In this document: one piece after another, positions 58,362 to 64,000 of the stretch
Position numbering within the stretch: the stretch's first letter is position 1
Layout of the letters: each line of letters opens with the position of its first letter
Assembly (NCBI GenBank): GCA_948099385.1
Contig: CANUEZ040000213.1
Coordinates: 1,798,001-1,862,000 of the forward strand
Reading direction: 5' to 3'
DNA length: 64,000 nt
DNA from: Fasciola hepatica
Taxonomy: Eukaryota > Platyhelminthes > Trematoda > Plagiorchiida > Fasciolidae
Notes under the pieces: generated by a model
Told to the model about the DNA's origin: nothing
Databases searched by the model: none
What the model saw: only the letters and a program-made list of their open reading frames with translations
Program-made: the position numbers and the translations under genes

Positions 58362-60309
58362 GGTTTTAGCAGGTTTCCCATTCGAATCTCTCCTGCTCAG
58401 TTTATTCTCCGTCTTCAAGTCTCGACTCCTGTCTCGATCTGTACAAATTATTCAGGTTGCCCTCTTTCGTACCAGTACGAATGTTTGTTGCTCGCAGATA
58501 CTGTTGCCACGATCAGGAAATGGTAACGTGCTATTAAAATGCGTTTGAATAGGCCCACGAGTAAATGCAATCACAGTGGGGACAAAAACAATGCCTAAAT
58601 ATGGTCTCGTTTGACATTTGTGTGAGTAAGTATTGTCGGCTTGCACCGCAAGAATATGATACTCAACTTTACGGATGAACCGTAATTTGCCAAAACATTT
58701 GTAAAAAGATCTCATTTGACTTACCACCGTAATTTTAGACGATTGTGTAAATTTTCTTAGAGAACACTTGTAACTGTACCCTAATGCTATGCATATTCTG
58801 CAAGTCTTTCATGGTAAGGGAAATTCGGCATATAGCTTTGCTTATTCCATAAAGCGTACATAAACGTTTCTTCTATTTTTCACGGAAGTGAAAGCTTAAT
58901 CACATGGAACTCTTTCCTGAGCTGGTTCCAAGTCAAATAGCTGGTTACCTGTTTGGTACTCATATACGTACGCACAATTCAGATAGATATCATTATTGGA
59001 AGTAATCAGCGTGCAACTGAAAACAGTGAAATGCACCAAACTCAAGCAAAGCTTCGCTCATTTTTGATATAGATGAATGATAAGCCTGTCGGCTAACAAG
59101 AGAGACAGAATTTAATATCTACGAATAGAATACAGTACAAAATAGTAAAGACTATTTGGACGAATCTAGGATGCCCATCATGATTCTCTACCAGTCTGAC
59201 TTTGCACGAAATGACAAGGACGTAATTGTGCACAGCTCCTTGTCTTACACTATAGTTTTTAGGCGATTTGGTGATGGGATCATGTTGTGTCACAGTAAGG
59301 ACGACAAGGTTCATATACCTATCCTTCCTGCCCGTGCCCCTTTTACTCCATATAGTAACTAAGATGGCGAGACGAGTGAGGACACTCGTATTAGGACAAG
59401 TTCGTGGAACATATGTAACCATTTATATGGTCCGTTCTCCAAACCGAGCTACAGCAGCTTTGATCCTCCGACTGCCTGAGTATTCTGGCTGCATTCTGGC
59501 CAGTTCACTGTGGCCCTCAGCTTGATTCTCTTACTCATTATTTAGGTTCAGCTGATCCGATTGTTTCAGTTGAAGGCTTGTTCGGTAGCTCCTCACCTGA
59601 GCTATCTTCCTTGTTGTTAAAAATCCCGCTGCGTTCTGTCTGCTAGTCCGAATGCCTCTTTTTGTTTGTTGGGGGATACTTCTGACAGATTCACCGTCTG
59701 TTCTTTGGTCTGTGGCTCACGACCGGTTGTTCTAATCGGCTTGATGTTTGCATCGTTCTGCTGCTTCAGTATTCGCCTCTGCAATATGAATTCCACGTGG
59801 ATTCTTCCCTCCTGACACAGGAAATGTAAACTGCCGCTGATATGACAAGCAAGTTCCCGGCTGATATATCATGTATCCCAGTTAACAGAATATTCTCAGT
59901 TGATTTTAACTAGAAAAACGTTACTGTAATGATGAATCGAATGCCGGCATCACCACTTTATGGATGCATAGACTTTTATTGTTTCATATGGTTTCCCCAT
60001 GCATGCAAATTGTTCTTATTATGATATAATTAAAGAATGCCCCGAATAGACTGATTTGCACACATTATCCTGACGACGAAAATACTAGGATTATCTTCTA
60101 CTGAATTGGGATTCAAATAGTTCACTGGGCCCGCATATTTTGCAAATTCTGTAACCACGAGTGTTTGACATCTCTCTGTTTTGTCCGTTTTGATTTCAGA
60201 TTTGCCTATTCATGCTGACCTGCCTCAATCTAATATCTCGTTCGGCACTGGGAAGCACTTGTCCGAAATAAAAACAATGCCATAGAATCTATCGAAAGTG
60301 TCTCATTCG
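58362..60309. other. Right-arm DNA without recognisable gene
   Basis: Pairs with 9,254-11,285. Empty site of the left-arm PLE hairpin at 60,277-60,290. Frames are anonymous. Confidence 0.4.
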
Positions 60310-60889
60310 TTGCAACCAACATTCTCGCTGCATATATCAGTGTTTACGTCAGAAGCGTGCGTGTCTTCGTTTCTGTTCAGACATAAACTATGGTGATATC
60401 TGAAAAGACTGGATATGTAATTTGTTATTCCATGGAGTAAAAGTAGTTGAAATTTGCATCCTTTACACTGAATGCCCCGACGAACGGGATGACAGTCGGT
60501 TTCTTTGAAGCATCTTGGTCCTCCAAGGCAAACCACTGTTCTAACTATTCATCAATTGTCTCTCACAGAGTCTGACACGGTGATGCCGAAATAACATGGC
60601 TTTTACCACCAAATTTTTCATTATTGCACACAAAAATATTAACATATTCTTGGGTTTCTGTTTGTTCATCAACAAAGAAGCCGAAAACCATGAAGCCTTT
60701 TTTCTGTCAGCAGAAGCCGAACTAAAACCCAAGTATTGCAGACCGTCTACAGAATTCGTGTCTTTCAATATTTCCCGTAGTTTAAGCACCAAAAGCACTA
60801 ATTCAACAGCTGTGCAAAGTGAACTTTATCAGTCTCTGTGTTACCAAATCTTACGAGAGGTAGCCAAAGGTCATCATCGTGAAGTTTTG
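60310..60889 (-). mobile_element. 577 bp right-arm insertion of unknown type
   Basis: The left arm reads straight through at 9,231-9,235. The insert is bounded by CAA/TTG on both sides. Two consecutive minus frames (60,798-60,541 and 60,536-60,303) are separated by a single stop, so a decayed reading frame of about 160 codons is possible, but no domain is recognised. Confidence 0.4.
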
Positions 60890-61834
60890 ATCATGACGTC
60901 CTGGGCTCGCTTCCCAACATCAACGGTCACTTTCCTCTTTCGGTAGCCTTGGATTAGCCGTGACCACCTTCCAGAAGTACTGTTCCTTATAGTTTGACAG
61001 GTGAAGAAATTTAAGGATTATTTGTCGAAATGAGCCTAGGAATGATGAGCCTAAATCTTATAGATAATGAAGAATCCACCTGTATATTCTCCACCCATAG
61101 CGGATTTCACATAATTTATAAGATTCAAGACCCTCGCGTCTGAACTGATCAAATTTGAAGGTGTTTCAGGTATTTACGTTCTTTCAGCTGAATTTGTCTC
61201 ATTTCCATAAACAGTTATAAGAAATTGTTTGGACTTGATTCTGCATCTTGTTTTGTCAGGGGATAAACGAGGTCTGTTATTCTGGGATTCAGCCAGCACC
61301 CACGGCGCTTAGGACGAATAGAACAGTTTCTCAGATATTATTATGGATTTAACAATGATTCCCACGAGAATTATTTCATATCTCTGATCGTTTCATACCG
61401 CAGTAAATAAACTGTTTAAGAACCATTTGGTCATAGAAATGAAGGACTACATTTGCAAAAGATGTCTGAGAAACAGGCGTGGAAAATGTTTGAAGCGTAG
61501 TTCACGTGAAGAAATCCTGTGATCAGACCACTACAACACGTGTAAGCTACATAAACAATGAATGTTCGGTTTAGGTAAACTTTATTCGTGAACAAGAGGA
61601 AGACAGGTGAATAGTTCTAGAAGAAGTTGAGCAAGGAGAAATTCAAGCTAGGGAGCGGGATTTGAAGATTCATGATGATATTAAAGATGATGACATGACT
61701 ATATTTGAATGCATGTAGAATTTTGGTCAAAACTAAAAGTAGATTATCAATGAACATGGAAAATCAGACATCTCAAAAATAATCCCTAGTCCAATTTTTT
61801 AGGCGAAAATAATTATATGATTGAATCTTATTTT
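60890..61834. other. Right-arm DNA without recognisable gene
   Basis: Mirror of 8,287-9,230, with no gene seen in either arm. Confidence 0.45.
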
Positions 61835-62794
61835 CAGTACGCAAAGCTTTCTGTTGTAAGACTTGAGAGAAAGTAATGGTATTTTCATTATTCGGAAGAA
61901 CTTGTTGACTTTTGGAGGTCATCTATCCCTACAGAAAATTCTGCACCCAGACAAAATTTTATACCACGCACAATTTTCGTTGGGTGATAACTAAACACGA
62001 ATAAATTCCGGGTCGTTTTTCTTCTCTTTGAAGAGTATAGAACGAACACTTTAACGGATTTGCCATTTTTCACTTGGCGAACATGAGACAGTGTGAAGGG
62101 AAAATGGAAAATAAGGAGTAATAAGTTCCATGTCACTTTTCACTACAACGTTTCACGGACGTATTACCCTTTGGCAAATATCTATTCGACTTATCTCTTT
62201 CCTCAACCAATTATTTCAGTTTCTTATCCTTATCCAGTGCCTACACATATTTAATGCCACTAGTTAGCCTGTGCTCGTCGAAGTACATTATTTTCACTTC
62301 CGTAGCTCAATGAGGAGAAAATGCACCAGATTGTTTCTTCGGCATTGAAAATGAATTATCCATCATAATAAAATCGGAGCTTTAAGGGGGCAATTGTGAC
62401 CACAGAACCATCAAGGTGTCAACGGTTTTTCTATTTTAAAAGCATAGACCAATTACGTTGATATACCAATCGCTATAAGATGAACACTCTCATGGGAAGC
62501 ATAACCTGAAGCAGTATTCGGCAATAAAGTGGTCTTTCAAGAAGAAATTCGAATCTGACAGACTGGAAACATTGATATTCTGAACCCAATGAATTCTGCA
62601 TTGTTTACTCTGATCCCCAGCAAGCCCAGTGATGATTCAAAGCAGACCAGAACAACCGGTGTAAAGAGATTTATTACCTTGAAGCCATTGTGACGATTTT
62701 CCCTGTGAACTTCTCACTAAAGGTCACGCGTTTGGAAGCCCCTAAATATCGGTGTACATGACAGAACGTAAATCGATAGCTAAACCAATTAGAG
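61835..62794. other. Right-arm segment lost from the left arm
   Basis: Lies between the PLE RT fragment and the arm homology that resumes at 61,834. Only short frames (for example 61,888-62,136 minus). Probably PLE 3' part decayed beyond recognition, or PLE plus flanking DNA. Confidence 0.35.
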
Positions 62795-63998
62795 ACGAGT
62801 TTGTGTAATTTATCCGCCATTACAACAGGTGTTTACCTTTGTTCGGCTTATGGGGCTTGCTTCAGAGCGGCGTAGCTTTCGATATATTCACATAAATAAC
62901 CTATGGCTTCATCGATTGAGACGTTGGTAAAGGGTGTACCGGCATCTAACAATAGTATCCACCGATCTTTCACATTCAGTTCTGTTACGCAGCTTATAAG
63001 TTCAAATGTGTCGTTCGGACTGTGCTTCCATATTTTCTGTCGAACCGGTTCCAGCAGAATGGTCAACCATTTGGCGACTGCGTGGTACGGTGAATTGCAC
63101 ATGTCAAGCATAGGTCTTAAGCAGACCACATTCTAATGAACTGTTGGATATCCATATAATCTGGGAACGATGGTCCCTGTAGGCTGCATCTGTTCAAAGG
63201 TAGACGAGTCTGTTATGCAATTTTGTATAATTTGTTTTGAGGTGTGGGACAGAGATCTCTCTCTGTTATTAGTGTTTATCCTTCACTAATGCCATTTTCA
63301 AGAACTCGGATGTATCATTCAAAATTTTTCCTATTTTTGTGGTGCAGCCTGGCTTATTCGGAAGTACCATACCTGCACCCTTGTCACTATTCTTTTGTAA
63401 TTCTCTCGGAAGTTTACACGTTCCGTCCCTAATACTTCACTTGTTGATGGCTTATCTGTATGTTATTGATGACTCGTATACATAAAGGTAGATTTCAGAT
63501 TATGGGGTTCCAACTGTGACGAAGGAAGTAAGCTGGACAACAGAGTGTATAGATTCTCAGATCACACCCCCAAAATCTAGTTGTTTACTCTGGTTGCTTG
63601 AGCAGCAGCATTTGGGTCTCAAAGATAACACCTCTAGCAATGTATTATCTAGCTCCAGTTCAGATAAATTTTGCATAAAACTTTCAGCTTCCGATGGGAA
63701 CTTACTCGTTGGTAACAATTCCTCTATCCGTTTAGAAAATATTTGACGTTTTGAATTCACTTGTTTTTGCACAGTTGACGGAACATATTCGTCAAAGAAT
63801 TGCATTTCTTCCAATGTTAGTTGACCAGGAAAACGAGGTGACACAAATAAACTTTCTGACTCCACAGTATGTATACACACAGTATCTTGCGCATGAAGTG
63901 CTTGGAACCGAAATGACATGCTCGATATGAATAGCCGGTTTTTTGTCAAAACAGTAAAGTACAGCCTCGTAAATACAGACCCCTAATACGTTCCTCAA
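62795..63998 (-). pseudogene. Penelope-like element, N-terminus to RT motif A (right arm)
   Basis: Read on the minus strand: SPRFPGQLTLEEMQFF, LEVLSLRPKCCCSSNQ and SKQLDF (63,949-63,557); SDKGAGMVL and KILNDTSEF (about 63,410-63,300); PRLYGYPTVH, a stop, then LRPMLDMCNSPYHAVAKWL, LLEPVRQKI, and FTNVSIDEAIGYLCEYIES (63,130-62,848), where FTNV-x-x-DE is RT motif A context; the expected D-V-T before it reads D-A-G. These are the ordered landmarks of PLE reverse transcriptases. Stops and frameshifts make it non-functional. It ends at a 77-bp word (62,795-62,871) shared with 14,491-14,568. The left-arm mirror stops after LSLGPKFCC. Confidence 0.8.
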
Positions 63999-64000
63999 GG

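Larger units (their letters stand above)
41865..64000. repeat. Right arm of giant inverted repeat (runs off the window)
   Basis: Reverse complement of 7,863-29,480 with the insertions listed for the left arm. The last base, 64,000, pairs with 7,863, so the arm probably continues. The inner end ACATT at 41,865 pairs with AATGT ending at 29,480. Confidence 0.95.

Noticed and set aside
7863..64000. Giant DNA transposon (Maverick/Polinton type) with long terminal inverted repeats
   Set aside because: No integrase, DNA polymerase B, packaging ATPase or capsid frame is seen in arms or spacer, and arm ends are not defined within the window.
1..64000. CRISPR array, prokaryotic operons or rRNA genes
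   Set aside because: No regularly spaced repeats, no operon-like gene packing and no rRNA sequence were found; composition and elements are eukaryotic.

Overview
This is a stretch of animal nuclear DNA that carries no intact gene I can recognise. It looks AT-rich, open frames are short on both strands, and every recognisable protein domain belongs to a broken retroelement. Several degenerate Penelope-like elements (PLEs), tRNA-derived SINEs, a Ty3/gypsy remnant and very short candidate introns fit a flatworm (trematode or cestode). That placement is an inference and no species can be named.

The window is dominated by a giant inverted repeat. The left arm (7,863-29,480) pairs with the right arm (41,865-64,000, running off the window) around a 12.4 kb spacer (29,481-41,864). 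A further direct copy of one arm segment sits at 517-6,334. It matches 25,278-34,085, which crosses the inner end of the left arm, and it partly matches the inverted segment 41,865-46,069. Part of the window is therefore present three times.

Layout: 1-516 is single-copy DNA with a CCAAT-CRE-TATA promoter-like module. 517-6,334 is direct copy 1. 6,335-7,763 is unassigned. The left arm then holds a PLE N-terminus, a PLE-type perfect hairpin insertion (9,269-9,526), a PLE C-terminus (12,288-12,765), a SINE, candidate host exons (about 15.5 kb, 16.3 kb and 24.0-24.4 kb), a 2.98 kb insertion between 21-bp direct repeats, and then copy 2. The spacer holds the rest of copy 2 with a PLE (30.2-31.6 kb), a second PLE (34.4-35.2 kb), a SINE, two LTR-like sequences and a Ty3/gypsy remnant (40.3-41.3 kb). 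The right arm mirrors the left, with its own insertions.

Because each locus is present twice or three times, the copies serve as filled and empty sites for each other. This dates several insertions after the duplication and gives their target-site duplications. Identity between copies is uneven: 793 bp without a difference between copies 1 and 2, 310 bp identical in all three copies, and a nearly identical 2 kb stretch of the arms, against roughly 5% divergence elsewhere by eye. That pattern suggests gene conversion or local constraint. No operon, CRISPR array, rRNA or functional tRNA was seen. The most interesting object is the palindrome itself together with the fold-back retroelements inside it.
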